A stretch of DNA of 64,000 bases from Chamaecrista fasciculata (taxonomy: Eukaryota; Streptophyta; Magnoliopsida; Fabales; Fabaceae). The notes under the pieces were generated by a model. The model had not been told where the DNA came from. It did no database searches and saw nothing but the letters and a program-made list of their open reading frames with translations. The DNA is taken from contig QANZ01017430.1 of NCBI GenBank assembly GCA_003254925.1, positions 20,773 through 84,772 of the forward strand, given 5' to 3'. How positions within the stretch are numbered: the first letter of the stretch is position 1; every line of letters starts with the position of its first letter. Positions 1 through 12,718 of the stretch are shown piece after piece. The position numbers and the translations under genes are program-made.

Positions 1-299
1 ATATATATATATTATATTTAATTGTAGACAAATTTGGGAAAAAAATTACAGAAAAATGTGTCGTTAAATTATATATATCTATTTACTCATTGATAAGTCT
101 GATTTTAGGCTGACTTTTAGAAATATTTTATTTATATTTGTATATTATATCTAATAATTTATCCCCAAAATCTCAACTTTTTAGATTTTCTCCCAAATTT
201 TAAATCAAATTGACAATGTGATATTTTTTAGATCGATTCTTTATTTTGTAATTATCATTTTTTAAATTAAGATTTGGTGCTTATTCAGTCTTTAATTTG

Positions 300-1150
300 C
301 TCTGCAAGTAAAGAAAGATTCACAAAAATCCCTTGAAATCAGCTCAACTAAAAGATATTTCCTGTGCATACGTCTTGCCCAAGACTTGTGCAGATTCTGA
401 AGTTTCAAAAGAGAAGATATTCTCACTTTGTGTACGTCTTACCCAAGACTTGTGCGGATTCTGCAATTTAAAAAGAGACGTTCAGTAGATGATATCTTTT
501 TGGTTATTAGGAGATTTTGTAATTTGAATCTAAGGGATTTGGGGGTAGTCAATTAGAGTTAGCTCTATAAATAGGTATCCTAGGACTTTCACGAAAATCA
601 TCAGAAACTTTACTTTCATTCCAGACTTTATATATTTTGGTGCTCAAGGGCTTTGGCCCTAGCCCTTGCAACACTTGTGAGATCTTGTTCGTACTTTCTA
701 TTTCATGAATGTATAATATTTTTCTTTCTCCTACTCTTCTCTTTTTAATTGTTTTCAAATTGAATATTCAACTAAAGGCCTAGTTGTCTAATTGATTTGT
801 TATCATAACGCTATGTGTTCTTATTAATTCGTAATTAGTAAGTTAATCAGTAAGTAGTAACTAAGATGGTCGTACCATGTTAGGGAGAAGAAAATCTAAC
901 AAGTAATTTCGTAAATTAATTGTTAGGGTTGATATCTTTCGGTTCTTTATTCTATTAATTAGGTTGGATTGTCGATCGTGTTGGATTCATCTAGTTAATA
1001 AGTAGTTAAATTGGGGACGTTATCCTTTAATCAATTTTAATGAAAGAGTGATTTCACTGTGTGAATTCGTTAACCTGTTTTATTTTGATGAAATAATATT
1101 ATTTTGATATCAATGATCAAGTGTGAAACTCCATGAAAAATTAGGTTCAA
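300..1150 (+). mobile_element. Probable LTR-retroelement remnant (LTR-like)
   Basis: This gene-free stretch has the look of a plant LTR: a TATA-like TATAAATAG near 567, followed by a transcribed-leader-like sequence and a long AT-rich untranslated-type region. Two diverged direct repeats of about 55 bp (about 364-425 and 430-487) lie upstream of the TATA. No coding domain and no clear TG..CA ends are visible, so the family is not assigned. It could equally be unclassified intergenic sequence. It is clearly a fossil if it is an LTR. Confidence 0.35.
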
Positions 1151-1242
1151 TTATAATTGGTAGACCCGACATCCATCACTCATTTTACATTTTTTTAATG
1201 AAAAATTAATATAGAAGGAATATTTTTATGAGTGCCGTGAAA

Positions 1243-1270
1243 TGAGATATATATATATATATATATATAT
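1243..1270. repeat. (AT)n microsatellite
   Basis: This is an uninterrupted AT dinucleotide tract in the upstream region of the first MATE gene. Similar AT tracts occur near 1818-1840 and 27336-27357. Confidence 0.9.
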
Positions 1271-1379
1271 TCATAACTCAAAAAAAAAATAAAGTGTATT
1301 TTAATTTTTAGGAAATAAAAGTGTCATGACACTTAAAAAATGCAGTAAATTTTTTTATATTATACACAAATATAATATA

Positions 1380-1523
1380 CTAGAGGCTTTGCGTGCCCTA
1401 ACGAGCACGCAAATATGTATATAAAATAAATGAGGGACTAAATCGTTAACACAGTAAAAAAGAAGGGATCAAATAATAATTTTCTTCTTATTATTAATTT
1501 TGTACTATAGTTTTAAAATGTGG
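1380..1523 (-). mobile_element. Helitron 3' end (minus orientation)
   Basis: Read on the minus strand, the sequence ends in a hairpin with arms GCGTGC and GCACGC, followed by about 11 nt and CTAG, with a T as the next base. This is the classical Helitron 3' terminus (subterminal hairpin, CTRR end, T flank). The internal sequence from here to about 1523 is the reverse complement of 43390-43530, which ends in CTAA followed by T in the same way. The 5' TC end was not found, so only the 3' part is annotated. It carries no coding sequence. Confidence 0.65.
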
Positions 1524-1927
1524 ACGACCAGAAAGGGGTGAAGCCATATAATATAAGATATATATATAATAAATAAATAAAATATATAAAAAATAGCATT
1601 TTAGTCTTAGAAAGTTAATAAAACAAGAATCTATTATTATTTATAAAATCTGAATCATATTTTTCAATGAAGTACATGGTCAGATCAGTATAACTAGTTA
1701 ACGACAAGAAAACAACTCACAAGTTGAGAACCAAGTTGTAGTTTTCTTTACTCAACATATGTGATTAAGTAATTACTGTTCACCCGTGTTTAAATCACAT
1801 AATAAATGAAAAGAAACATATATATATATATATATATAAGAAGGAGAATGAGCTAAGTTTGCAACATTATATTATATTGTAGCATCTGCGGTAGCTAGGT
1901 AGCTGTGTTATATACTTATAGATAGAG

Positions 1928-4900
1928 ATGTCAGAAAAGGCAAGCAAGGAAGCGAAAACTCCATTGCTTGAAGATTACTCTGCAATTTCATCATCTCTAG
2001 TTCCATTGCAAGAATATGATGATGATCTAGCGCGAAGGTTTTGGGTTGAATCAAAGAAGCTCTGGCACATAGTGGGTCCTTCCATCTTCAGCCGCGTATC
2101 CTCTTACGCCATTTTTGTCATCACTCAAGCCTTCGCTGGCCATCTCAGTGATCTCGACCTTGCTGCCATCTCCATTGTCATCAATGTCCTCGTCGGATTC
2201 GACATCGGCCTCATGGTATAACATGTACAGTTAATGCTCAATTTTTACTTTTGTTCCATTTTTCTTTCTTTCTCTATCAACATATTTATTATGATATGTA
2301 TGAGAAAGAAATCATTTGTCTCAGGTAGAGACTATACGCAATCACATTTTGAATTAACGATGAAATAAATGAGAAAGTTTGAGGACTAAAACAGAACTCA
2401 AAACTGTTTGATGACCAAAATAGAACTCATTTCATAGTTCAAACACCAAAATGAAGTTTTGACCTAAAAATTAATATTCAGATAAAGTTCAAATCTTTTT
2501 TATATTTTTGTGATTTTGTTCAGCTGGGCATGGCAAGCGCCTTAGAAACGCTTTGTGGGCAAGCCTTTGGGGCGAAGAAGTACTACATGTTAGGAGTTTA
2601 CCTTCAACGATCGTGGATTATTCTGTTTTCATGCTGTGTTCTGTGTTTGCCTCTGTTTCTGTTTTCGAGTCCTTTGTTGAAGCTGCTGGGTCAGCCATCG
2701 GAGATAGCAGAGCTAAGTGGGGTGGTGGCTTTGTGGATGATACCACTTCACTTCAGTTTCGGATTGCAGTTTCCATTGTGGAGGTTCTTGCAGAGCCAGC
2801 TTAAGACACAGATCATAGCGTGGTCCTGTTTAGTGGCACTCTTTGTGCATATTGGTGTCAGCTGGTTGTTTGTGTACAAGCTTCAATTTGGTGTGGTTGC
2901 GACTGCTGCTACAATAAATATCTCTTGGGGGGTTTTGAGTTTAATCCTTTTTCTTTATACTACTTGTGGAGGCTGTCCTCTCACATGGACTGGTTTTTCA
3001 ATTGAAGCCTTTTCTGGTTTATGGGAATTTCTCAAACTCTCTGCTGCTTCTGGTGTCATGCTTTGGTTGGTACCATTTCAATTTCTTCCAATGAAAATAG
3101 GGTGTGTGTGTGTGTGTGTGTGTGTGCATGTATATTTTTTGGCATTTTCATGTTTAAGTGTAATGTTGCAGCTTGGAGAATTGGTATTATAGAATACTAG
3201 TGTTGATGACTGGAAATCTACAGAACGCTGAGATTGCTGTGGATGCTTTGTCCATATGGTAAAGAATAGGGACTTAACCATTTTTCCATCGTTGCATTCA
3301 AACATAATTACTAATATCAAATAGTAGTAGTTGGTAGTTGGTAGACTGATGTTTTGCAATATTTGGCAGCATGAGCATAAATGGATGGGAGATGATGATT
3401 CCGCTGGCATTCTTTGCTGCTACTGGGTAATTATATTTTAATCTTTTCCCTCTCAAATTACAATGTTTTTTTTTTCTCTTTAAATGGTGGCTTATAGTAT
3501 ATATAGGTGGCTACAAGATTAAGGCCAAAACTTCAAATTGATTCTTTATGTATGGGCCGGGTGACCAGTTTGAAAAATTATTGAAATATATAGGATCAAT
3601 CTGAAATAAATAAAATTGACGTATTTAAAATACACCCCTTGCATCAGTCAGGGATCAAAACATTGGTTTCTGTTGATGAGCTACCCGACAAAAAGTCCTA
3701 TATTGCTAGGTTTGTTTAGTCACTTTNAACTTCAAATTGATTCTTTATGTATGGGGCCGGGTGACCAGTTTGAAAAATTATTGAAATATATAGGATCAAT
3801 CTGAAATAAATAAAATTGACGTATTTGAAATACACCCCATACATCAGTCAGGGATCAAAACATTGGTTTCTGTTGATGAGCTACCCGACAAAAAGTCCTA
3901 TATTGCTAGGTTTGTTTAGTCACTTTTCCATTGGCAAAATACTAATTTCGTCCCCAAATTTTTTTTGCTGTCAACTTCGTCTCCAAACTTTACACCAACT
4001 GTTAATTTTATTCCCAATCTTTTTTTGCTGTCAATTTCGTCTCCAAACTTTACATCAACTGTCAATTTCGTCCCCAATCTTTCACATTTTCGTCAATTTT
4101 ATCCTTTGACTAACTTCTTTTTTTAATAAATTAATGACAGACTGCATCCTTGTTTTTGAATCTAAGTTAGGATTTGAGTTTCTTTTTCTATCAATTTTAC
4201 ATTATATATCGTTAGCTACATAGATTTTGTCATCAATATTTGGCTAAAGTAAGAGCAAATGATAAAATTGACCAAAATGTGAAAGATTAGGGACGAAATT
4301 GACAACAAAAAAATATTGGAGACGAAATTCACATCAAAAGAAGATTGAAGACGAAATTGACAGGTGTAAAGTTTGGGACGAAATATGTACTTTTGCCCTT
4401 TTTCATTTTATCTTCTAGTCGCTGTCGCAATTGTATGCAAACGGTTGATTTGAGTCCACAATCGTAACGACTTACGTGGTTAGAAACCGCCGTTACTTAT
4501 CGATCTCCATACCCAAAAAAAAAAAAAAAAGGAAAAATCGTTATAGCGACCTTTTAAATTAGGCCGAAAAGTGGGAGAATATTTTATAGATTACCATTTT
4601 GTGCTTTAATTTTCTGTTGGTAACCACAGTTAATTAATTATAATATTGTAAACAGCAATACACCTATGACCTATCTATACATCTTTGACACTTTTTTTTT
4701 TGGTAAACTACATCTTTGACACTTTGACACTTCGCAGTTTTAGCACTAAAAAATCTATATGACTTTCACTCTTTGCACTTCAAGTGGTATTAAATTATTA
4801 ATTAATTTTTTGTAAAAAGAGTTGGCGCGTTACTTATGTTGAAATGATATGTCCATCAATAACTTAAAAGCATGAAGGAAATAATGATAGATATGTGCAA

Positions 4901-5706
4901 TACAATAATAAATGTGGCAGAGTGAGGGTAGCAAACGAGCTTGGAGCTGGAAATGGAAAAGGAGCGAAGTTTGCAACAATAGTGGCAGTGGTGACATCAA
5001 TGATAGTAGGGGTATTCTTCTGTATCGTGATCATGCTGTTTCACAATCAAATTGGGTATATTTTCTCATCCAGCAAGCCCGTCCTTGACCAAGTCAACCA
5101 ACTCTCTCTTCTCTTGGTCTTCACTATTCTGCTCAACAGTGTTCAACCTGTTCTCTCAGGTTCAATTATATAATATTCATCGCAACCATTCCATTTTCAT
5201 CTCAATTCAACTGTATATATATGTGATGATCATGAACTGCGCGCGTGCAGGGGTGGCTGTGGGGTCAGGGTGGCAGTCATACGTGGCATACATCAACATA
5301 GGTTGCTACTATCTTATGGGCTTGCCTCTCGGAATTCTAATGGGTTGGGTCTTCCATCAAGGAGTCATGGTAATTATTAATTCATGTACTTACTTTCTGT
5401 GTTTTACAATTACCATACTATCACTAATTACTCTTAATATAATATTGAGCAGGGTATCTGGGCAGGCATGATTTTTGGAGGAACAGGAATTCAGACCTTA
5501 ATATTGGCCTTGATTACCATACGCTGCAACTGGGACACTGAGGTAATTCATTCATAATTACCTATTAATTATATTATAAACAACCTACCTAGCTAGTTGC
5601 ATGTGATTTAACTAGGTATGGCTGTGGTTAACATTTGTATTTGCAGGCTGAGAAAGTAAATTTGCATATAAGGAAGTGGGAACATCCAGCCCAACAACAA
5701 AACTAG
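1928..5706 (+). CDS. DTX27: MATE efflux transporter, DETOXIFICATION 27-like, copy 1
   Basis: This is a multi-antimicrobial extrusion family transporter: a cation-coupled antiporter with about 12 membrane segments, which in plants exports secondary metabolites or xenobiotics across the vacuolar or plasma membrane. Its substrate cannot be read from the sequence. My exon model is 1928-2215, 2524-3065, 3172-3258, 3370-3426, 4921-5159, 5251-5369, 5453-5542 and 5647-5706. All introns are GT-AG and phases are continuous, giving 493 aa. Landmarks are [13 protein letters not shown] near the N-terminus, the MATE signature LETLCGQA (residues 103-110), [10 protein letters not shown], and [10 protein letters not shown] (326-335). 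The C-terminus ends with a short hydrophilic tail (RKWEHPAQQQN). The start was chosen because MSEKASKEAKTPLLE aligns with the N-terminus of copy 2. Intron 4 is 1494 bp and holds a MITE and an N-flanked duplication. It is the first of three tandem copies. DTX27 is the closest Arabidopsis protein I can recall, but orthology is inferred. Confidence 0.93.
3102..3126. repeat. (GT)n microsatellite in intron 2 of MATE copy 1
   Basis: A pure GT dinucleotide tract lies between the exon 2 donor and the exon 3 acceptor. It generates a false minus-strand open frame rich in His-Thr, which was discarded. Confidence 0.9.
3529..3926. repeat. 198-bp direct duplication joined by a single N
   Basis: Positions 3529-3726 and 3728-3926 are nearly identical (a handful of differences) and are separated only by the N at 3727. 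The whole unit lies in intron 4 of MATE copy 1. The N at the exact junction suggests that two overlapping contig or haplotype ends were abutted rather than merged. A true tandem duplication is the alternative. Confidence 0.85.
3933..4398. mobile_element. Long-arm MITE (GGCAAAA family), in intron 4 of MATE copy 1
   Basis: The two halves are inverted copies of one another: the left arm starts GGCAAAATACTAATTTCGTC and the right arm ends as its approximate complement. Each arm contains sub-repeats of the type 'TCAATTTCGTCCCCAAAC'. The flanks TTTTCCATT and TTTTTCATT match at 8 of 9 positions, which fits a Mutator-type 9-bp target duplication. There is no coding capacity. Relatives are at 55607-55968 and about 58161-58490. 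Confidence 0.75.
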
Positions 5707-7297
5707 ATGTTTTATCAACGCGCATGAAGATTGAACACCTTGTCCTTTTATCTCACCTTAATTTAAAGCCCATTCAGAAAAAAAATTGTATTTGTAATTG
5801 GATACAATTATGACATCCATTTATGCTATGCCAGCCCACATGTCCGGCTTGGAGTAGTTTATCTTTGACGTTGAATTGTTTGTGAAGGCCCAATGGAAAA
5901 GGCATAATTGCTAGGCTTTTTTTAAGAAAAAAAACATATTATAAATTATTTTCACTCATCTGTTTTTGTTAAAGTTGTGTTAAGGGATATATTTATAACT
6001 TATATTTTCTATCTTGTACATATTTTATGTAAAATTATATTTTAGTACATATGATTTGAAGAAGAAACTATGTGTGTTCAGCGATTCAAGTCAACACGTG
6101 AAACCCAATCCAACCTGCAAGTTTGAGTTGATTTGATTTGGGCTAGCAAATTCGTTTGGACTAAGATAAATGAGCACGAAAGGGTTTGAGTTGGGCGGCA
6201 GATTTAAGAATTTTGAGTTTACTCAACCCACCCCAACTTGTCAACCCGCATAATTTATTATTTTATTTTTTAACTAAAACACTTTATCTATACTATATTA
6301 TATGGCTCCACCCTTTATGGTTGGTCAAAAATAGTGAATTAAAAAATTAAAAAAGAAAAAAAAAATCACTCACTCTCTCCCACTCACTCTCCCCACTTCT
6401 TTAAAAAAATAAATGAATTAAAAAAATGCAAAAAACAATTAAAAATTAAAAGTGTCACCACTCTCTCCCCACTCACTCTTCACATATGAGGTAATTTCAA
6501 ATTAGTCCTAAATATTTTATAATTTCTCAAATTGGTCCCAAACTTGCTCTTTTATCAATATAAAAATTTAATATAATATTCAACTTTAAATCAATTCAAA
6601 CGTTANCATGATTGCACAATCCTATGAGAGTTAAAATATTGATGCTCATGAATATTTCCAAATCGCACAAATAAAGTGGAAGATATATAAACTATTGATT
6701 CTTCCAAAACAGTACTATTTTAATTAGGCAACACTAAGGAATGTTTCTCTGTCAGGAAGTGTGCATGAAGAGAGTGGAAGATAGGTGAATGAAATGAAGA
6801 GTGTGCATGAAGAGAGTGGAAGATAAGTGAATGAAATGAAGAGAGAGAGAGAGAGAGAGAGAGAGACGAAAATGGTGATATAAATGGAAAGAGAGAGAGA
6901 GCTTCAAAAGAGATAGTAATGGTGATAGAGAGAGATAGTGAGATTGTGATAGTAAAATGAAGATGAGAGATTGAAAGTGTTGAGTAGAGGATTTGAGAAA
7001 ATATGATGGAGTATTTGTGAGAGAGAGAGAGAAATCGAAGATGAAGAAGCTAGATGAAGAGTAGAGGAAGAATGACGTGACGTTTATGGGAGAGAAGAAT
7101 GAAGATGATTTTTGAATATTAAAATGAATGGTTGAGATTAGAAGTAAAAAATGTGGTTTTTGAGATTAGATTAGTGGAGAAGGAATATGTCAGAATAGTG
7201 GGATGAAGAGAGAGAATTAAATATTTGAGACACATGAGCTTCCATCCAAATCGCATGATAGGCACATGATAGGATTGAATAAAAAAAATATTTTTTG
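5707..7297. other. Gene-free spacer with GA-rich repeats
   Basis: This is the 3' flank of MATE copy 1 followed by AT-rich DNA with no supported gene. A 42-bp direct duplication lies at about 6759-6842, followed by a (GA)n tract (6841-6866) and GA-rich purine sequence to about 7230. The single N at 6606 marks an assembly join. Confidence 0.6.
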
Positions 7298-7731
7298 TGT
7301 TATAAAATACAAGAAATATGAATACTCAAAGAATAGAGAGAAAAGTAAGAGGGGAGAGTGGTTCNACTTAGTGGGAATCATAGTGAGATTAATTTATATT
7401 TCTTCAAAAGCACAAATGTATCTCACTTACAATTAAGTAAGTTCATTTCAGTCCTGAATATCAAATTTATAAATCTGAACTTGTAAGAGACTAAGAGTAC
7501 ACAAATTAGTCCTTGGGCTGAAAGAAGTTAAATTACAGAATAGGACATACAGAATTTAATCTATATCAATTTAGTCCTGACCAAAATAATATTTAATAAA
7601 TAACAAGTAGGGTCCATAAGTGATATTGGCCTCAGAATAATTTTAGTTAAATGAATATTGGGCCTTAAGAATAAATCACGAAATGGGACATGAGATAAAT
7701 TTAGATATTGCAGATTAGTCCCTATGTTTGA
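7298..7731 (-). repeat. 3' LTR of the Copia element (left copy, shortened)
   Basis: It matches 12719-12785 and 13010-13381 of the right LTR almost base for base. The single N at 7365 stands where about 224 bp of the right LTR (12786-13009) are absent. The N at about 7732 replaces the last part, about 120 bp. Confidence 0.85.
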
Positions 7732-8537
7732 NTTACATGCTGCCTCATTAAAAACCTTGCCAGGAAAACCCAGTGGGACAAAACCATGGCGAAGGGAAAA
7801 AGAGTACAGCGCGTATCTCTCCCTCATCATAACATCACTAAGAATCTTTTAATTTTCGCATCCAAATCTGATGAACCAATTTCTCAAATGTTGCAATTGG
7901 CAATGCCTCCATAAATAAATTTGCTAAATTATCACTTGAGCGAACTTGTTGAACTTCTATGTCGCCTTGCTTTTGATATCACAAGTAAATCTGCTAAATT
8001 CTCTTTTAGCTGAACTATACATGTCATATTATCTTCATACAATAAGGTTGAGAGAGTTTCCTGCAAAAAAAACAAATTACACATCTTCTAGATGTGTTGA
8101 ATTAGTAGTCTCAACTAAACACATTTTTTATTTGCCTTATGCATTGTCTCTGAAGGTCAGATAATCAGCTAGCATCTACATCATCAAGTAATGATGAACT
8201 AAATCTATTTAAATAAAACAAACCTTTATCTTTAAAATATTTTTCATTCCTTTTAATGAATAACTATATCTCGCTAGCAAGTGTACTGAAAACAGTAATC
8301 CACTTATAATATGAAGATATGGTACTACAAGACCAAAGAATTGCATCTTCATTTGAGGTTAATAGAATACTTTATCACTTCAAATGATTTATCTAACCTA
8401 TCATGGTTACACCATTTTCATGCACCTTATCCATTTGAAAGTATCTCAATACACTTTTTACATAATATGAGTAATAACCTCACTATTATAATATACTTAC
8501 TTAATCAGTAAGATGAGACAAAATTTTATCTTTGCAN

Positions 8538-9370
8538 ATCCAAAATCCAATCTCAAATTCATAATCAATATCAGAATTACAAGTTCTCTAACCAAGAAAA
8601 ACTCAAACCCTAATATAAAACGATGAAAAGAGTAAAGTAAAACTCCCTAAGTGTAGAACCTAGCTCAGGCCTCCTCCAATCCTCTTATGGGTGTGGAATC
8701 TAGCTGCTCATGGAGAGAGATTCGGCTTCAACAAGCCTCCTAGCCTCCAAAGTAGCCATGGATGAAGGTGGGAGAAGAGAGGGGATGAAGGAGATGGTGT
8801 CAAGTGTGTCTCTAGGGTTCCTCCTCCTTTAAATGACCTAAAAACCTCTCATTTATGTAAATTTCGGCTCATTCCAAAGAAATCTAGGTCAGAACCATCA
8901 AAATCGGGCTTGGGCTTGCATAATTATAAGTTATCGTGAACCCGCCGCGGACCCGCCTCGGCTGTGCATGGCGGCGGTTTCGGCGGCGGGTTTTCCAGAG
9001 AAACCAGCCGCGGACCCGCCGCGGCTATGCATGGCGGCGGTTCCGGCGGCGGGTTTTTCAGCAACTTGAATTCGTTTTCAGTTTGGTCCCTGACTCGTCT
9101 CCAAACATCTTTGAGCCTTCTTCGAAGTAATGCAGCACTTTGGACTTCATTAAAACCTATCAAGAACATCGAGAAACTAAGTGAATTCTCAGGATAAAGA
9201 GGATCAATCACATAATAAAGATTAAACCCGAGAAAACGACACAATTACTCACAAAATAGTCCAAATAATCATCAATCCTCAAGGCATCATATTTCATCAT
9301 AAAAGGACATAAAGGCATGCAAATGAATCTCAAATGAATATAAAATGCCCTAAAATGTCCCTAAAATACA
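8538..9370. mobile_element. Nested repeat insertion, LTR-like, inside the Copia element
   Basis: From the N at 8537 the sequence changes character, and the Copia-like interior resumes near 9370. The insert contains a GC-rich block at about 8938-9060. That block is built of two tandem units of roughly 60 bp, each with CCGCGGACCCGCC and GGCGGCGGGTTTT. No coding domain was recognised, and open frames over the GC-rich block are low-complexity. A solo LTR of another retroelement family is the likeliest reading. Confidence 0.45.
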
Positions 9371-11207
9371 TGATGAAATATGGTCAGATCACGTACAAAG
9401 ACTTATTTATATTCAACTGGTTGTATACCATCATGCTGGTTATACACCTTTATGTCTGTGGACTTCAAGTCCAAAAATTTTCACATTTCTCGAGTGAGTT
9501 TTACTCATCTTGGATCCTTTCTTTTCAATTTGGCCAATATTCATGTCGACATCCTTCGACGAATTATTATTCATGATCCTCAATTTCTTTATAATTTGTA
9601 ATTTGTAGCGCTACATTATATGTAAATACTTTGTCGACAATATTTTCATATCGGTTCCATACTTTGGCAATAATAAACATATTGAGATCTCATTATTCAC
9701 TTTCAGGTACCTGAATCTCTTCCGGAGATTTTTCATTCATTATGCCTTCATATATTTCCTCGATTCGACCATTTTTTTCATATGCTCCTTTTATTTTCGA
9801 GGATTCTTATCTCTGGAACCGATTAGTCCGTTCATGGACTTCAATATATATTGGAGCATTTTCAGCTGGAAAATCTGTCTTTACCATTTCTATGGGTCAG
9901 TGAATGCATTTTGCAATTTATTTACAATATTCTTCAAATAAATTATTCTTTGAACTTCAAGTTCACATGAGGATCAAATGAATATAATAATCATGCATTC
10001 CTTGTAATTCATTTTTCCATTCCAGCTATTTTCTTTCTCCCCCTAATGCTGAAAAATTAATTTCATTGTCAAATCATGTCATGAACTATCTCCCTTCAGG
10101 AGTTTAAGATATTTAATAAGTGAGTGGGATCCATACCCAACTGATATTCTCAATTTTCGTTGGGGCCCATTCAGATGCACATGGTGGAGCAATATAAATC
10201 CAGCACCCAAAGAATTCGTAAATGAAAAATATTCAGCTTCTGACCCAAAGCCAATAGCATAGGGGAGAATTTACGATACGTTATTAGTTTAATGCGTACA
10301 AGCGCTGCATCATATAAATTGATATGTTCTCATTAGGCATTTAATTATTCAACAAGACCATTTACCGTGTGGACACAAATAACATGATGTACCACATTTA
10401 TCCCAACTAGCATATAATAGCCCTTTAAAACTTGGGATATAAATTCACCAGCATTATAAAATTTTCTTGATGGAATAATCCAAAACTTGAGCTCAATCTT
10501 TTTCTTGGAACAAGGTGGATCGACATGTCCACAAGGTGACACTTCAGGTCCACAATTTTTCTATGAACGCGTTCAAGAATTCCAAGGGATCCAATCCCAA
10601 CTTTTGCTGGTAATGGTCTTAAAACCAATTTTCATTGAGAACATGCAACACAAGAACTCATTATATACAAGAAACTTTTGGTTCTTTAATAGGCATTAAT
10701 TTGAGTTCGCATTATTCGTGAACCGGGATGGTCTAACCGGTCATACAAAATTATAAACGTATCCTTTAAATCAATGAACTTCTGGTTCATTTCTCCTTTA
10801 AAATAATGAACCTCTGCTTCATTACAACATATGTCAATGAACTTCTGGTCCATTACAACATATGTTTTAATTATACTAATACAAATATAGTACAAGATGG
10901 AGGGCTCTTCTGGAGCATATGATCACATGCCGTCATGCCCGATATTACATTTACTTTTTCCTCCATCATATTTTGCTTTCCTTCAGGAAAGCTTGATATA
11001 ATTCAACAAGATTTTTGATCGTATGACGTATGGATACATGATTTATACTCAAACAAGAGATCATATAAAGATAGATGAAAAAAGCTGAAAGAAATAAAGT
11101 AATACATTATTAACATATAAATTGTTAACCAAATTAAAAATGATAATAGAATAATAATATACAATCAAAGAAATAAATGAGATAAATAAATTAAATAAAA
11201 TGGATTA

Positions 11208-11338
11208 GTTCTTCGGGAACTATCTCATATTTAGTTCTTCAGGAACTATCTCATATTCAGTTCTTCAGGAACTATCTAATATTCAGTTCTTCAGGAACCA
11301 TATCATATTTAGTTCTTCAGGAACTATCTCATATTCAT
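11208..11338. repeat. Five ~30-bp tandem repeats (AGTTCTTCAGGAACTATCTC)
   Basis: Five imperfect copies of a 30-bp unit sit in the interior of the Copia fossil. Each contains the small palindrome GTTCTTCAGGAAC or its variant. The stretch 11580-12180 continues with looser CTTCAGG/CTTCAATAGCC repeats. Confidence 0.85.
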
Positions 11339-12718
11339 TGAGATACCAAGACGTAAGAACTCGTTCATATCATATACTCAAATTCTCCTTGAGTTTATTG
11401 ATGTCATACTTTAATAGTATCCAAATTCCAAACCACTACAGGGTTACATCAAGAAATATAATCTTGTTAATATGAGAATCTCACTCTTCTAGAGTATATA
11501 TTATTACTCTTCCAAAGTATCTTTGTGAGATTTTTCAATTCTCTTTCTTTCAGAGAAAAATAATCATTATCAGAATAAATGTACTGTGAACTTCAGGTTC
11601 ACTTGTCAAAATAAATCAATGACAATCTCATTTAATAATTGACATATTGTCACTGCCGTCTCTACTGGAGACTCAATATCAATAATTTTTGACATATCAA
11701 ACACCTCACAAGATTAATTGTGATCACATATCACATCTAAAAATACATCAATCAATCCACATATAAAATAAACATTTATTTTGATATAGACCTTCAGGTC
11801 TATCAAATATTTAGATTGATGTTAGTCTTCAGGACTATTGACAAATATATATTTTTTTTGACAACACCGTAATTGCTATCAGCAATTGGTCAAAATATAA
11901 TTCTATTCACCTTCAAGGTTCGCCTTCAAGGTTATTAATTTCTATTTGACTATTAGCCTTCATGGCTGATATAACACAGCTTCAATAGCCAAATTATTGT
12001 CTTCAAGGCATTATAGGATCATTTCAATAGTCAAACTATTAGCTTTTAGGCCTGATATAAGACAGCTTCAATAGCTAAAGTCTAATCCTTCGGGGCTGAT
12101 ATTATACAGCTTCAATAGCCAAAGTTTATTAGCCGTCAAGGGTGATATTAAACGGCTTCAATAGCCAAAATACCAAACTATAGCCCTTGATAAATAATCA
12201 ACATGTGCAATAACCTTTCATTGCACTAATTTTTGGCAATAATACAATAATTGATTCAATAAAGTTGAATCAAAACATAATATGACTTCAAGTCATTTAC
12301 TTAATCATATGAAACTGTAATTACATGTGACTTGGTCACTTTTATTTAATCATATGAAAACTCAATCATATGAAGTTTCAAGCTATACGAAACATTTCCA
12401 AATCTTAAGAAGACAACCACAATACTAAACTTATAAAATATATTATGATAATGATAAACAATCCAGCATAAAAGTTTCTTACCTTTAGTAAGTTAACAAG
12501 AAAACTTGAAAGATAATTAACTTACCTCTTTAATTATCCAAAATTGAAATCAGAAGAGATTTGTAATTAGTTACCAAAAACTCACCGGTAAAGGCTCATG
12601 TTCAGTTACCTAGAACTCAAATGGATAGAGACCCATGAACAGATGCCAAAAGCTTGAATGAGTAGACACGTGCACATATGCCAAAAGCTCAAACCAGTAG
12701 AGGCTCGTGCTGATAACG

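Noticed and set aside
8924-9244. Minus- and plus-strand open frames with Pro/Arg/Gly-rich repeats
   Set aside because: They are created by the GC-rich tandem pair in a nested repeat. There is no conserved domain and both strands are open equally.
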